Positions 33,560 through 46,596 of a stretch of 64,000 bases of DNA are shown piece by piece. Each line of letters starts with the position of its first letter. Position 1 is the stretch's first letter. Made by a program: the position numbers and the translations under genes. The notes under the pieces are model-generated. The model was given only the letters and a program-made list of their open reading frames with translations, did no database searches and had not been told where the DNA came from. Source of the stretch: Cryptomeria japonica (lineage: Eukaryota; Streptophyta; Pinopsida; Cupressales; Cupressaceae); the NCBI RefSeq assembly GCF_030272615.1, contig NC_081409.1, positions 646,936,468 through 647,000,467 on the forward strand, in the 5' to 3' direction.

Positions 33560-34500
33560 CATCTTCATATTCTCCTTTTATTCATTGATATCAATCTTCT
33601 TCTTTGGAGCATTAGATTTTTCATTTCCACTCCTGCAATATTTTGTAATGTGATCCATCGTGTTACAATTATGACATACTGGACCTCTCTGAGATTTGCC
33701 ACCACTCATTTTTTTATTTCTGAATATTTTATTTGTTCTACATTCAAAATATTTATGTACATATGTATTGTAAGAATAGCACACTCCATTGAAACAACAA
33801 AAATAACTTAAACTCCTGCATCCATTTCTCATCATCCTTCTCCTACATTCAGTTTGCCCTATGCCCAAACCAATTGCAAGAGTACCATCTGATGCTAATT
33901 GATTGATTTTTAATTGGACTTCCGCATTCACTAGCTCTATGTCCAAATTCATTACATGAAAAATAATTACCATTAAAAGATAAATACCTAATAGGAGCAA
34001 AATGATCTCTCTGGACATCTCTTGAGTTTCTCAAGCTTGAGTTTTTTTGATCTTTACTATCTTTAACCTTGTCTTTTCCTTTATCCCATTTCGAACATTC
34101 ACCTTCTTCAAAGTCAAGTCCGCTTTTGTCATTAATCTATCTCTAAGAATCAAGAACAACATCTAGCACTTCACTTCCACCTTTGAGTTTTAATCCATTA
34201 GCAAACTGATCTTTTGTAGCTTAAAGTTCCTCCTTGAATTTGACAATTTCATCTTCAAGCTTTACACATTCTCTGGCCTTCTCATCAAACTTTTTTTCAA
34301 ATTACGAAAAATGAAAAAAATTTCAACTTCTTTTTTATGTTCCTCTCTATTATCATCTAGGATTGTCAAGGAAAATCTCAATTCATCTTCCATATCAACA
34401 ATAGCATCCACGCCATTCCAACCATTCTAATCTATATCATCTATGCCTTTCAATTCTTTTTCAAAAATAGTGTTCGAAATACAAGATTCACCTCAACGCT
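33560..34500 (-). pseudogene. Copia-4 gag C-terminal part with multiple zinc knuckles
   Basis: Minus strand. A charged coiled-coil-like stretch (34500-34050) is followed by at least four CCHC-type units in tandem: YFSCNEFGHRASEC, WYSCNWFGHRANEC, CYSYNTYVHKYFEC and CHNCNTMDHITKYC. Several carry Cys or Gly changes. Most Copia gag proteins have one knuckle, so a tandem set is distinctive. Copia-2 has the same layout. Confidence 0.7.
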
Positions 34501-34538
34501 TAAGCTAACTCCTCAAGAAACAAAACTCTAATACCAAT

Positions 34539-34996
34539 TGTTGAACACTAATGTCAAGAGAGGTGGTGAATCAACATTCACAACATAAAAAGGTAATCAT
34601 ATTAAGTTATTTGAACAATAACATTTATCCCAATACAAATGCATAAAAGTAAACAACTCAATCATCATAACTCTATCACAAGAACACCAAGATTTTTTCG
34701 GTGGAAAACCCAAACTACAAAAAAACACTGTGAGAATGAAGGTCATAATATGTATAATAACTATTTTAAAGTGAAAAAGGCTTCTTGTCAAAGAGCTCAC
34801 AACTACAAACTTACTGACTAAAGTGCACAACCTCAATCAAGATACAAAAAGAACTTTCTCAACCAAAGATCACTTCTTCAAGGCAAGATACAAAATTGCT
34901 CCTACAAAACAATAGGAATAGTAGATTGAACTTTTTATAAAATAGCATTTGTTAGAATTTCAATAATAGTTCACTCTTCCTTCAAGATACTACGTT
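34539..34996 (-). repeat. Copia-4 5' LTR, part interrupted by Copia-3
   Basis: Plus-strand text opens TGTTGAACACTAATGTC two bases from the primer site, and holds the ACACCAAGATTTTTT / GTGGAAAACCC block (34684) shared by all four minus-strand Copia LTRs. It stops where Copia-3 begins. Confidence 0.65.
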
Positions 34997-37484
34997 TGTT
35001 CGCAACAATATAGCAAACTAAGAGTGGGGGGTGATCGGTTTGCTCTCAAACTCTACACAACTCAAACTTAAATTTGGATCTGATTATTAAAAATGAAAGC
35101 ACAAATCAATGTCACATCAAAAACACACATAACACCAAGATTTTTGACATGGAAAACCAGGTTAAGAGAAAAACCATGGTAGGAACCTACCCACAATGAG
35201 ATAATACCCTATTAGGAGTACATGTAAATATTACAATGGGGAATGCACATGCATTTAGGCACACTACATAAAGCTCGCTGCTCAAATACATGAAGGGCTA
35301 CAACCCTAGAAGGCTCACTGCCTTGCAAATATCAGAAAAAAAATCCAAATTACATGAACTGGTGAAATAGCATCTCCAAATGCCTGATTACAATTTTGGT
35401 TAAGCACAACCTGATTTGCTCTGCCGCACACTTCTTTTCACATTTCTAAAAGATCATAACACTTGTTCACACATTTACTCACAGATATGGAGTAGATGCA
35501 TCTCACAAATGAATATAACATATATTAATATAAATCATCAACCTATATTTCAAGGTCGGCTAAACACTCAACAAAAATTACAAAACAATAACATCACACG
35601 CTACAACAATAAATGTGGACCAAAACAGTATCGGCTAAGACATGGTCTGGACCAAAATCAATATCGCAACCAAAAAACACCACCACTAATTACGCCTCGA
35701 TCATCCACAATAGGCTACAATCACCAAGAATGTTGCATAACAAGAAGAACTTGGCCAAATCAAGAAAATGATCAATAACATGCACACCAATCAATGCAGA
35801 CCATAAATCTAAGTAGAAACTGATCTAAAAACATCCACAAGAATTGTGAATCACACCAAAAACAACCACAACATCACCACTTATTAGAATCTTCATCAAC
35901 AATATACCAAACGTCAAGAACACACACTGAATTAACTGTCAAACTGAAACATAAACTTGCAGACTTCCAAATCATAGACCATCTGAATTAAGGACACATA
36001 TGAACATCCCAAACACTTTGCCAAATGCATAAACCAAGATAATGCAATTTTGGAGCGAGCACAAATTAGAATACTGAGTAACATGAACAACTGAATAACC
36101 AATCATAATAATGGACCACACAACATGGTCAAATCATCATGCAGAGCACTGAAAATTTTGCTAAATCAACTAGAGATAAGTATCGCTAAATCCACTAAAC
36201 CACAACAACTCATCTACAACACACTGGCCAAAACAACTCATCCAATCTGACTGCAACACTGAAATACACAGAAGAATATGTTGACATCAATGACAACACA
36301 TCACTTGTAATGTCCCTTATTAGACATTATATGAATTATGGGTCAATTAATGACTAGTCCTTACAATAAGCTTAGATATTTGAAAACAAGAATACAAATA
36401 TATAGTAATTGGTATTGGACAACCTAGTGGCTGCCTAGATTTATACAGTTAAGTTTACACTGGTGTGAATTGTTTGTCAATATGTATTTGGGTGCAAATT
36501 ACTTGTTGATCAAACAAGACAATATAGACGTGCAATTGAACTAAACATTGATGTTGGCAATGGGAATATGAATGTCTATTTTCTGATTTGGGATAAACAC
36601 CCAGCTCAATTGGTTATTATTGTCGGATCTAGAAATAATATTATTTAAGGTACATAATGTTGTAACTGATATAAATAATCCCTGGTCAATTTGTAAATGA
36701 TATTGGGCCTTCCGCCTTCCTCATGCGAGCTCTTTCAAACTGCCTCCATGTTATGATTTAAATGTATTAACTTGAAACAATGATGTAGTCGATGGTTTTA
36801 GTTGTAATAGTATGATCTTGTCACTTGCTAGAGTTAATCCTGAGGACGGTTGCTTGAAGTATATATTCGATTTTGGGTCTTCGGCCTTCCTTGCTTTTAT
36901 AATCGCCTAAATTGGAAATGGAATTCTTGACTAAACTCCCTCCTCCTTCCTGTAATGAAATGATTGATGATATATATTCCTACATTCCATTGGGTGTGTC
37001 CCTTGGAAGATATAGGCGTATCTATTTGTTATAATCGTGCCCCTTATTAATTATGTGATTAGTTATGATTACCACTTTATAGTCCTTCCTCCCTTAACTA
37101 CAACTTACAGAGGTTGTTTGTATCATCCACTTGAACATTTCTTCTTATAATCAATTCCTTATTAATCTTTGATGCATAATGTTTTATGTAATCACAGCTG
37201 TTTTATCCATTTGTGATGACTAGTCATTGATTCAACCTAATCTGATAGTAGTAATTATACTGTTCTGAGCCACAGATTTTGATTGCTACTTGCCAGTGTT
37301 ACACTGATATTTACGGATCATAGGTTATATTTTCTTTACATATACTTGATGTCTTCATCCGTAGATGCTATTCCTCCTCAACCGATAAGGATTCATCTTG
37401 AGTCCATGATCGCTATTGGCTTTGGGAACTATATGTATGGGGAACATCACAACATTCCAGCAAACTTCTCAGTAATATCCAACA
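34997..37484 (-). repeat. Copia-3 3' LTR with inner insertion
   Basis: Plus-strand text starts TGTTCGCAACAATATAGC and ends ATATCCAACA. It carries the shared ACACCAAGATTTTTG block (35132) and a perfect small palindrome GGTAGGAACCTACC just after it. 36305-37443 looks foreign: it separates GTTGACATCAATGACAACAC (the usual LTR 3' neighbourhood) from the real LTR end. Confidence 0.7.
36305..37443. mobile_element. Insertion in the Copia-3 LTR, class uncertain
   Basis: About 1.14 kb flanked by ACATCAC on both sides (36298-36304 and 37444-37450). Alternatively TGTAATGTCC (36306) to GGGGAACA (37446) with TCACT/TCACA could be a solo LTR. It has no ORF of note. Two similar strings, GGGCCTTCCGCCTTCC (about 36705) and GGGTCTTCGGCCTTCC (about 36874), recur inside. 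Confidence 0.45.
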
Positions 37485-37497
37485 ATCTCCCCCTTTG
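37485..37497 (-). other. Copia-3 polypurine tract
   Basis: ATCTCCCCCTTTGG on the plus strand, i.e. AAAGGGGGAGAT on the minus strand, directly adjoining the LTR terminus AACA. The same tract occurs at the equivalent place in Copia-2 (41491) and Copia-1 (55529). Confidence 0.85.
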
Positions 37498-37873
37498 GCA
37501 TTGATGACAACATATGATTGTGAAAAACAATAAATGCAAAGAAAGAAATCAACAACAAACAATATCCCATAACTCACAAAAATTTCTCGCTAAGATCAAC
37601 ACAAGATATATTTGTTTTTCTCATGCTCTTCTCTTCCATAGGGTTTTTCACATGCTTCTCTCCCCCTTTGACATCAATGCAAAAACAATATACAACACAA
37701 ATATTGATTCTCTTCCCCATAGGAAGATAATCTCTCCCTTTGACACACACTCTAGCAATTCCGAACCCCTAAGGCACATATTGACTACTCCCCTTGAGTA
37801 GTAGCCTCACTCATCAATCTGGATCATAAGATATCTATGTGAAGTCCACTAGACTGATGTTACTCCATCCATC

Positions 37874-40367
37874 TTAGTTCTCACCAGGAGGGGCAATTAC
37901 CCCTAGCTTCTCTCTGAGATACTCAAATGTATTTTTAGGCAAAGGCTTCATAAAGTTATATGCAATTTGTTCCTTTGTAGATACACACTCTAATCTGACT
38001 TCCTTTTTATTCATCTTGTCTCTCAAGAAATGAAACTTGATTGATATATGCTTGGTCTTTGAATTCAACACTCGATTATTAGAAATATTGATAGCACTTG
38101 AATTATTATAGCATATAGCAGTAGGCTCATCAAAAATAACTTTGATATCCTTCAACATCCGCTTCATCCAAATTAAATGAATACAATTGCTAGCAGCAAC
38201 AATGTATTTAGCTGCTATTGTAGACAAAGATATAGCATTCTGCTTCTTACTCATCCATGAAACCAATCTCTTACGCAAGAAAAATGCACCACCACTAGTA
38301 CTCTTTCTGTCATCAACATCACTTGCCCAATTAGCATAAGTAAAAGCACTCAAAATGAGATCATTATCTCTAGGCTACCACAAACGAAAATGAATTGTCC
38401 CTTTCAAATATCTGAAAATTATTTATACAACAACAACATAAGATTCCCAAGCATCATCTTGAAATCTAGCAACAAGACATACAACATTCATAATATCAAG
38501 TCTAGTTTGAGTCAAATACAACAAACCACTAATCATAGATTTGTATCTAGTCTGGTTTGTTTTTGGAGAGTCGTCACCCTTTGTCAACTTACATTCGGTC
38601 AGCATAGGTGTACCAACTGGCTTTGCATCATCCAAACCAAACTTCTTCAATAATTCCTTCACATACTTAGATTGAGATATGAAAATACCTTTATCCAGCT
38701 AAGTAATTTTCACTTCCAAAAATAATTTCATCTCACCTATCATAGACGTCTCAACCTCAATCTGCATATCATCAACAAACTTTTACACAAACCATCATTT
38801 CCACCAAAAATAATATCATCAAAAAAACCTTCAACAATTAAGCTATTATCATTTTCAATCTTGAAGTACAGATTACTCTCAGCAGTACCTTTATTAAATT
38901 CAAGCTTCATCAAATAATTATCCAATTTTCCATACCAAGCTCTTGGATCTTGCTTCAATCCACACAGTGCTTTCTTCAACCTGCAAACCATATCTTTCTA
39001 ATCTATCAACTAAAAACCATCTGGTTGCTCAATGTAGACTTGTTTGAGCTCACCACTAAGAAAGGCTCACTTGACATCCATCTGATACACTTTGAAATCT
39101 TTGTAAGTATCATAAGCAAGAAATAGTCTAACAGCTTCAATTCTAGCTACCGGAGCAAAAGTCTTCTCAAAATCAATACCTTCCATCTGAGAATAACCCT
39201 TACAAACAAGTGTTGCTTTATTCCTAAGAACTTAACCTTGTTCATTCAATTTATTCCAAAACACCCATTTAATTCCAATTAAAATCTTATCCTTAGGTAT
39301 GGTAACTAAAATCCATGTATTATTCTTTTCAATCTTATTCAACTCTTCTTCCATAGATTTAATCCAACTTTCATCTTTACAATCTTCATAACATCTTTAG
39401 GTTCAATCTTAGAAACCAAGCAATACTCTTCCGCAAGTCTTCTCCTAGTCATCACACCTCTATTCTTATCGCATATTATCTGATTTGCTAAATGATTTAA
39501 CTTTACATACCTTGGAGTCTTAGGATTTTCATGATTTCAAACTCTTGAACTCTTTCTTCTACATTAGCATTTGCACCTTCATTCTCAGGCTTTTTCGGAG
39601 AAATCTAAACTTGATTCTGGGTCTGCAATTGCTTTATCTTCATTGACAATCTAATCATCTGAATCATATCCAGTGGAGCATCTAAGACGATACGCATTTC
39701 GTTCATCCAGCTTCACATTAGCACTTCAACTATCTTTCTAAATCTCTTATTATAATATCGGTAGGCCTTACTCTTTGTAGAATAACCAAGAAAGATTCCT
39801 TCATCGCTTTTAGCATCAAACTTCTTTAGATCTTCATCTCTTCTGATATAGAATTTACTAATAAAAATTCTGAAATATCTAATTGTAAGAGCATGAGAAA
39901 ACCATAACTCATGAGTCTTACCAGTATCACCTTTCATATGTACCCGATTGCGAGTGTATACAACAATACTCAGAGATTCTCTCCAATAGATATGCAGAAT
40001 GTTTACTTCAATCACCATGGTTCTGGAAGCTTCCTAAACTGTCATGTTCTTCCTTTCCATAATACCATTCTGGTGACGGGTCTGCGGAGCAGATAAATTT
40101 CTCTTCACCCCATGCTTTTCACAAAAAGAATTAAACTCACCGAAAGTAAATTCTCCACCTTTGTCAGATCTCAGACACATCAGCTTCTAACAAGTCTCTA
40201 TCTCAACCATAGATTTCAAAATATTGAACTTCTCCAATGCTTCAAACTTCTCCCTTAAGAAGGTAACTCACATCATCCTTGAATAGTAATCAATCAGCAA
40301 TATCAAATACATGTGACCTTGCAAGCTTCTCACTCTAGATGGACCACAAAAATCAGTATGCACAAGA
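37874..40367 (-). pseudogene. Copia-3 pol: integrase, RT, RNase H (decayed)
   Basis: Minus strand, N to C. Integrase core 40367-39710: LVHTDFCGPSRVRS, LRSDKGGEFTFGEF, NGIMERKN (catalytic D, D and E present), then DEGIFLGYSTKSKAYRYYN. RT about 39330-38420: KKALCGLKQDPRAWYGKLD, and the catalytic box reads EGFFDDIIFGG where YVDD is usual, then GTPML, GLLYLTQTRLDI. RNase H 38353-37874: YANWASDVDDRKSTSGGAFF, AISLSTIAAKYIVAASNC, KTKHISIKFHFLRD and a C-terminal LPKNTFEYLREKLG. Gag, protease and the integrase N-terminus are lost to the insertion or off the window. Many stops in the RT-integrase linker. Confidence 0.9.
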
Positions 40368-41490
40368 TGTTGGAATCAATGAACACGGAGGGGGGTTTAA
40401 TTAGTGTTTTGCAAATTACAAACTTATTAAACTGATTCTTAAACCACCAAATGCATAAGAATGAAAGTAAAGTGTAGAAACATAAACCAATCAACCACAA
40501 AACCATAACACCAAGATTTTTACGTGGAAACCTAAAAAGAAAAACAATGATGGGATTTCAACCCACAATATTATTATACTTTGATCAATAGTATGATAAT
40601 ATTACAAAAAGAGGAATGTACTTACATTCAAGCTCATTTCCTAGAGCTCACTGCTCAAATACAAAATAGGGCTGCAACCCGGAGCACTCACTCTCCTACA
40701 ATTGATTACAAGTAGTTATAATAATGAATGAACTGAAGAATAGCATCTACTAATGACAAATAATAGTTCTGGTTAGGCTCAATTAGTCCCCTGCAATTTT
40801 TTTTTCCTCCTGCTCAGTTTTGTTGCTCTGTCAAATACCAAAGCACTAAAACCTTCAATCACATTCTCTCAAGCAAAATTCTCTCTCATAATCCCTTAAA
40901 AATGCTCAACCAAATCGATCTTATATATCTGCATCAACAAAACAAATCATCTTAGGTTAGCTTCCAAATACCGCATAACACGCAACATGAAACATGTACA
41001 ATCATGTCGGCTCAATCCATCCACAAATCCATATGCGGATCTAAATAAGATGATAAAAAGATTCACATATGTCATCAAAAACTCCTCGAACATGAAACCA
41101 ATCACTGAAATCATCCCAAAGATTCTAGACTAAATGTTACACCAGAGTAGATTTGTTCTCCTGGATTACCAGATACCGAACCTTCAATATAGCTCATGAA
41201 TCAACATCGGTTATCGGGGTTAAAGAATAATTTACCTCGAACCTCGAATCATCTACCTCTATAACTAAAAGAAAAAATTATCAAACACAAATTAAGATCT
41301 ACATACTATACCCATGCTCTATCGATTAATGTGTTTCACCTTCCAGACTTATGGCTTATGAATAATGCAACTTCTGGTAAATCAAATCTATGTACACCGG
41401 ATATGATATCTGAATTGAGTTTCCATCAATGACAAGTCCTAAGCATTTCTTGTGCATCAATCTTCACTGGAACAGTGTCTCTTGCCAACA
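40368..41490 (-). repeat. Copia-2 3' LTR
   Basis: 1123 bp, TGTTGGAATC to CTTGCCAACA on the plus strand. Shared block ACACCAAGATTTTTACGTGG at 40508, with the following ATGATGGGATTTCAACCCAC small inverted repeat. Aligned by eye with 62918-63286. Confidence 0.85.
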
Positions 41491-42001
41491 ATCTCCCCCT
41501 TTGGCATTGATGGCAACACTGTGAAAAATGAACTTTACACTCAAGACTACAAAACTTCAAAACTCAATAAGACTCAACAAGCTAAATAAGCTCCCCATGA
41601 GGATTTGCAACATTTTTCACTACGTTCTCTCCCCCTTTGACAACAATTCCAATGGTAGGAATCCACCAAAATTTATATATAGGGATATATACAGTTACAA
41701 AAAATTGAAGATATCAACAAAAATTGTCTTTAGGTTCAGCAAGTGGTTATCCCAACCCCTCTTCAAAATTTCCAAAATACTGATCTTACCACTAAAATGA
41801 TAGGTGTGCATCGCTGCTCCTCTTCTATCTACAGGAACACTCTTGTTCAGAGCATCCTTTACATCTTGTATATTGTTGATCAGTTAGTCTTTCCGGGGAG
41901 TGATAAGACTTCTTACTTCTCCCACTGTGCCCAAAATTATGTTGTTCTCCTGATTTAAGCTCTTAATATTATTCAACGTACACATAACTTGACCTTCAAA
42001 A
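41491..42001 (-). other. Copia-2 polypurine tract and 3' non-coding
   Basis: Tract AAAGGGGGAGAT (minus) at 41491-41502, then about 500 bp without a supported ORF up to the CAAAA target site of Copia-1 (41997-42001). Confidence 0.7.
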
Positions 42002-42707
42002 TGTTAGAAAATTCAAATAACCAAAAGAAAACTGAGAGGGGGTGGGGGGTGAATAAGTGGTCACAGATTACCAGAATGTTTAGCAATTAAAACTTTAATA
42101 CCAGAACCCAAAACATTAATACCGAAATAGCAGTTAAACCAATTAAGCATAAACAATAATCAGAGAATAAATACCATCCACATGACACCAAGATTTATAC
42201 GTGGAAAACACAGTTAAGGGGAAAACCGCGGTGGGAAGCCTACCCACAGTCAGATAATACTTTTGCAGTAAGTATGTGAATTACAATTGAGGGGCCTGCA
42301 CTTGCAGGAAGGCCAACATCCTAGAGCACACTGCTCATGACAAAAGGAGTCTCACTAACTACATAGAAATCTAGACTACAATCTAGAAAAATGAATGAAC
42401 TCCAAAGATAGCATCTCCTCCTATGTCTAAGTACAGTTCCAGTTAAGCTCAATACTTGAGGACTAAATCCTCTTACATAAACCCAACTCCATCTCCAATG
42501 ATTGACCAAATCCTCTGCCTAAATGATATTACATTATTCATACATCATATATCCATATCCCATTCCATGACCATGATCTACGATGAGATCTTACATCATA
42601 TATATACAAACCCTCGACCATAAACAATCAAGTCAGCCACTAGATAATAGACCAATTACATATTTATTAAACATGTCGGCCTTACACTAAACAAATAATA
42701 TTCATCT
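42002..42707 (-). repeat. Copia-1 3' LTR, left piece
   Basis: Plus-strand start TGTTAGAAAATTCAAATAAC, shared block ACACCAAGATTTATACGTGG at 42185, then GGTGGGAAGCCTACCCAC. Interrupted after CATCT by Gypsy-B. The remainder is 55012-55528. Confidence 0.85.
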
Positions 42708-45700
42708 TGTAGTACCCCTCCTCGATCAGCCTCTTTTGTATGTTTTGAGTTACTTCAGTGAATATTATTGTATTTTGATTCAGATATTATGCAATGTTAT
42801 TTCATGCTTTATCTGGATTTATGGTGTATGATTTTGTGTAGTATCTCAGTGCTTATGAATAATGTTATTTTATGGATCTTTATCATGGACTGACACTTTT
42901 CCCTTATATTGTGATGCGTTATTTATATGTTGTGTGTTTGCATGTGTATTGGGATGCGAGGGGATGATTTTCCTTCAATCACTCTGGTGAGACATGGAAC
43001 ATAACGATTCTCCTTCATCGGTGTGTGTGTCATGTCTGTATATACATATATATTGGTGTATATGCATGTGTGGTTCTTTGGTGCAGGACATTGCAGGTAC
43101 TAGTACCATGCAGGTACAAGTATTGACTCCATTTGGTTTCATGGGTCTGAACATGCCTGATATATCCAATGGGAGTGGAGGAGATAGTTGTGGTACCCTA
43201 CCTTGACTGCAGTTACACTCGTGTGAGTGTTGTCAATCGGTTGTCTTTCTCGTCTGGTTGGTATGTGAGTCATAGTGCCTTGGTTTGGTCATTTGAGAGT
43301 CGTCATTTGATTTGTCTTGGTTTTGTGTGCTTCCATTTATTTAAATGGTTATTTAATTTAAATGGATGATGCTATCTCATGTTGGCATAATCATTTAATT
43401 AATATGCTCTGTGAATATTGATCTACTTAAATTAATGATTGCTAGATTGAATGGTTATATGGCTTAATGTATTGTGTAAAGTTGCATTGATATTTTTGTG
43501 AAATAAATTGCCTAGTCATTTAAAAAGGTTAAATGCTTATGTTGAGGAAAGTATTTATGGAAAAAGAAATAAATAAAAGCTTCCCTTTTTAGTTTTCCAT
43601 TTGGCCTTTTTAATTTAATCATTGGTAAGAATTATTATTTTTGGGAAAGAAGTAAATCTGATTGCCTTTTAGTTTTAAAAATATTTAAATCTGATTGGAT
43701 GAAATAACTTTAACCTAGAAGCTTAGGTGAAAAGATATTTTGGGGCATCCATTCTGGGGATTCACGGCAAGAGAAGAAGAGAAATTGTGAGAAGAAAATA
43801 ATTCTGGAAAACTTCCTGGAGGAGCTAGAGATTCGAACTGGTTGCAAGATTGGATTTTCTTCACCTCTTGCTTGCTACTTGCTTCAAGGTTGAAGGTTCC
43901 ATTCTTGTTTTGAATTTGTTTTTTTTTTAATTTTCAATTTGCTTCCTATGTATGGGAATTTATACAATCTTTCTGTAGATGCTTGTGGAATGATTGAAAT
44001 GGAAGGAATAGTGTTTATTATTGTTGGTTTTGTGAAATCTATATCATATGTTTTCATTTAGGAAGGAATTGGTTCATTTCTCTATCTGTTGTGTGTTTGA
44101 TCTTGAAAATCAACTTCTTGATTTATCTCTTCTTTTGGAAGAAAGAATTTTAGATTGGGTTTGCTCGGTGCATCCTTGTTTCTCTATTGACAAGAATTGG
44201 CTAGTTATTCTTTCCAATGTGTTTATTTCACCATCTACCTTGCTGGTAAACTTTTCCTTGAAATTTTGGAGATTGGCACTGTATGTGTGTGCCCGTGAAA
44301 TAATTATGGAAATGGAAAGTTATTTGTGGTTATTGATTGGGTGATCTTTTAGTTTTTGAATGCCTTAGAGGCATGCATTTTTGGTTTGTTTGTAGACTTT
44401 ACTACTCCCGTGATGGGCTTGCCTCATCACGTGAGTCGGTAGTATCTGCTACCCGTAGGTAGTAGAACTACTTGTTGGCAGCACCGCTACGCAGTAGCAG
44501 TACTACCGGTTAGTAGGACTACCACCGGTTGGTAGTAGCACTACCGATCGGTAGGACTACTATCGATTGGTAGCGGGCTGCTACTAGCAGTAGCGACACT
44601 ACCGGTCGGCAGTATCGCTATCGATTGGTAGCAGCTGCTACCAATGGTAGCGACACTATCGATCAATAGTATCGCTACCGGTTGGTAGCAGTGCTACTGA
44701 TCGGTAGTGGTTGTTGCCAGTGGTAGTAGCACTACTGGCAGGTAGTGTCTGTTGCCTCGGCAGCAGCACTACTGCGGGTTGGCTTATGCCACTGCTTAAC
44801 CTGTGCCTTACCGGTGCAAACCGGTATGTTATAAATTAATTTAATTTTATTAAGTGAACATGTTGAAGTGGTTGTCTTATGTTAAGCATAAATGGTGATT
44901 TTTCATGTGATTCTTATTATGTGGTTAATAAATTTATCAATGGAAATCAAGGCATGGATTAGTGATTCAATTGGTTGATTTGTTTATATTCTGGAATTGA
45001 ATTGAATGCCTATTTGGAATTCGTATTTTTATTTGGTTGAATGTTCAATATGGATTTCATTCCTGATGGAATATTGATTTGGGAAAATGAATAATTTGAC
45101 TGCTGTAAAGAGTGCTCTATTTCATATTTCAATGTATGATGTTGCAAGTGTATTATGTGTTATTTTGGTTTGTGGTTTTGTCATCCTGTGGAGGTGTATT
45201 TGGTACCTTTGACCAAGAGATATATGTTGGCCCTATGGTTAGCCAAGAGTTATTATGTCCTTGTTTGACCATTTGTTTCTGATAGTGGTGTTATGGTTGT
45301 CTACTTCGCCATAGGGTCCTCAAGGAGTGACCATATTTGTTTAGTGACCTTTGAGAGAGTGGCTTTCACTTGGGGGTTGCGCCCAAAGTGGTAGGCATTA
45401 CGACCCAGTGAAAGTCAGATAATAACTGGTAATCTAATGAATTAATTAGGTGGGTAGAATCATAACATTAATAAAGATAATTGTACCTCACACCGGGTGA
45501 GTGCTTGTATGAGACTCATCATGTTGTGAGAAAGCCTGGAATGGCAAACCAACCACCTTGTCTTCATGAAAGGTTGGTAGGGTCCACATGAGACTTAGTT
45601 GGAACTGGAGGTTCGGGAGAGGTTACTAGGACAGTGAGTCAGGACCTATGGAGACTATACCATGGTATCCATCTTAAGCTATGCGATGATACTCTCTCAT

Positions 45701-46443
45701 TTGGTTCACTTGTGTGTTTGTGACGTTGAGTCACCCGGATTTTGGTGGGTCATTATGTGCTGTCATAGAGTCGTATTGTTTTGTCAACCATGTCATGCTT
45801 ATACTTGTTTGAGGGTCCTCAGCTATCTCCTAGCACGGTGGGGTGATTCCATTTGGGGATTATATGGTCGGGTGGTAGTGCCACTTCCCATCGGATGTTC
45901 GGATTTGTACCTTCATGCAAGGATTGGCTTCGTAGATGTTCTTTTGGTTCGTGACTCATTCTTCATCTCTTGTTTGTAGATTATTGTTATTTGGAGACCC
46001 TTATGGTCATTTTATCTTTGTATCATTATACCATTCATCTTATGTAACCTTGTAACTAGATGAGATCTATCCTTATATGTATATTGAGAAGTTATGTATT
46101 GGAAGAGAAATGTAATTCTATGTTGGGATATTTTTATCAGTTTCCTTGATGATGTTAGTAAATTATTATTGAACTGGAAATTATATTGTATCCTTTCAAT
46201 CTATCTATGATGAATCTTTATTTTCTTATGGCTTCTTGTGATCATTGAGTTAATGATGCATATGTGGAATTTATTCTTGAAGTTAATTCTTCACTGGTAA
46301 CCCTTAAGGAATTCTGGTGTAGTCTTCCACTTGTGTTTTGTGCATGTTGTGTAAATGCACTTATGATGTTTATACTTTTTAATAAAAAAATTGCTTCACC
46401 CTTGTTGTGGGTTTTCCTTCAGGGTTCCTGGTGGGGCATTACA
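42708..46443 (+). repeat. Gypsy-B 5' LTR
   Basis: 3736 bp, far longer than typical plant LTRs. Contains a 98-codon open frame (44048-44344) also present in the other LTR, a GC-rich palindromic minisatellite (about 44436-44780), and long AT-rich non-coding parts. Compared by eye with 51312-55011, it shows frequent substitutions and small indels, so the insertion is not recent. Confidence 0.92.
44436..44780. repeat. Palindromic CTACCGGTTGGTAG minisatellite, 5' LTR copy
   Basis: About 340 bp of tandem, imperfect, partly self-complementary units such as CTACCGGTTGGTAGTAGCA, CTACCGATCGGTAG and GTAGCGACACTACCGGTCGG. Each unit can pair with its neighbours, so the RNA could fold into stacked hairpins. 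Flanked by ordinary AT-rich LTR. Confidence 0.8.
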
Positions 46444-46445
46444 TT

Positions 46446-46457
46446 TGGTATTAGAGC
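46446..46457 (+). other. Gypsy-B primer-binding site
   Basis: TGGTATTAGAGC, two bases after the LTR terminus. One change from the initiator Met-tRNA complement TGGTATCAGAGC used by chromovirus and Copia elements. Confidence 0.85.
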
Positions 46458-46596
46458 CCATGTTTCAACACTGGGTACTCTGGGTTTGTCGTGAGCCTAT
46501 TTGCATTGACCTTTTTGTGTAGGTCTTGTGGTGTGACTTCCTTGTGTCTTTCTTTACCTTTGATCTAAACCTTTTTCTCTTGTGCAGTGTTAGGTC

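Larger units (their letters stand above)
32000..34996 (-). mobile_element. Copia-4: fragment with accessory ORF, gag, primer site and LTR start
   Basis: On the minus strand the order is LTR end (34539), primer site (34525-34536, as ACTCTAATACCA, two changes from the canonical complement), gag, then an accessory ORF. No pol is visible. Its LTR is cut by Copia-3 at 34997. The left limit near 32000 is approximate. Confidence 0.65.
34997..40367 (-). mobile_element. Copia-3: left part, 3' LTR and pol
   Basis: 3' LTR 34997-37484 (with an inner insertion at about 36305-37443), polypurine tract 37485-37497, pol 37874-40367. Interrupted inside integrase by Copia-2 at 40368. The remainder should lie beyond the right edge of the window. 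Target duplication would be ACGTT (34992-34996) if the LTR start is right. Confidence 0.8.
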
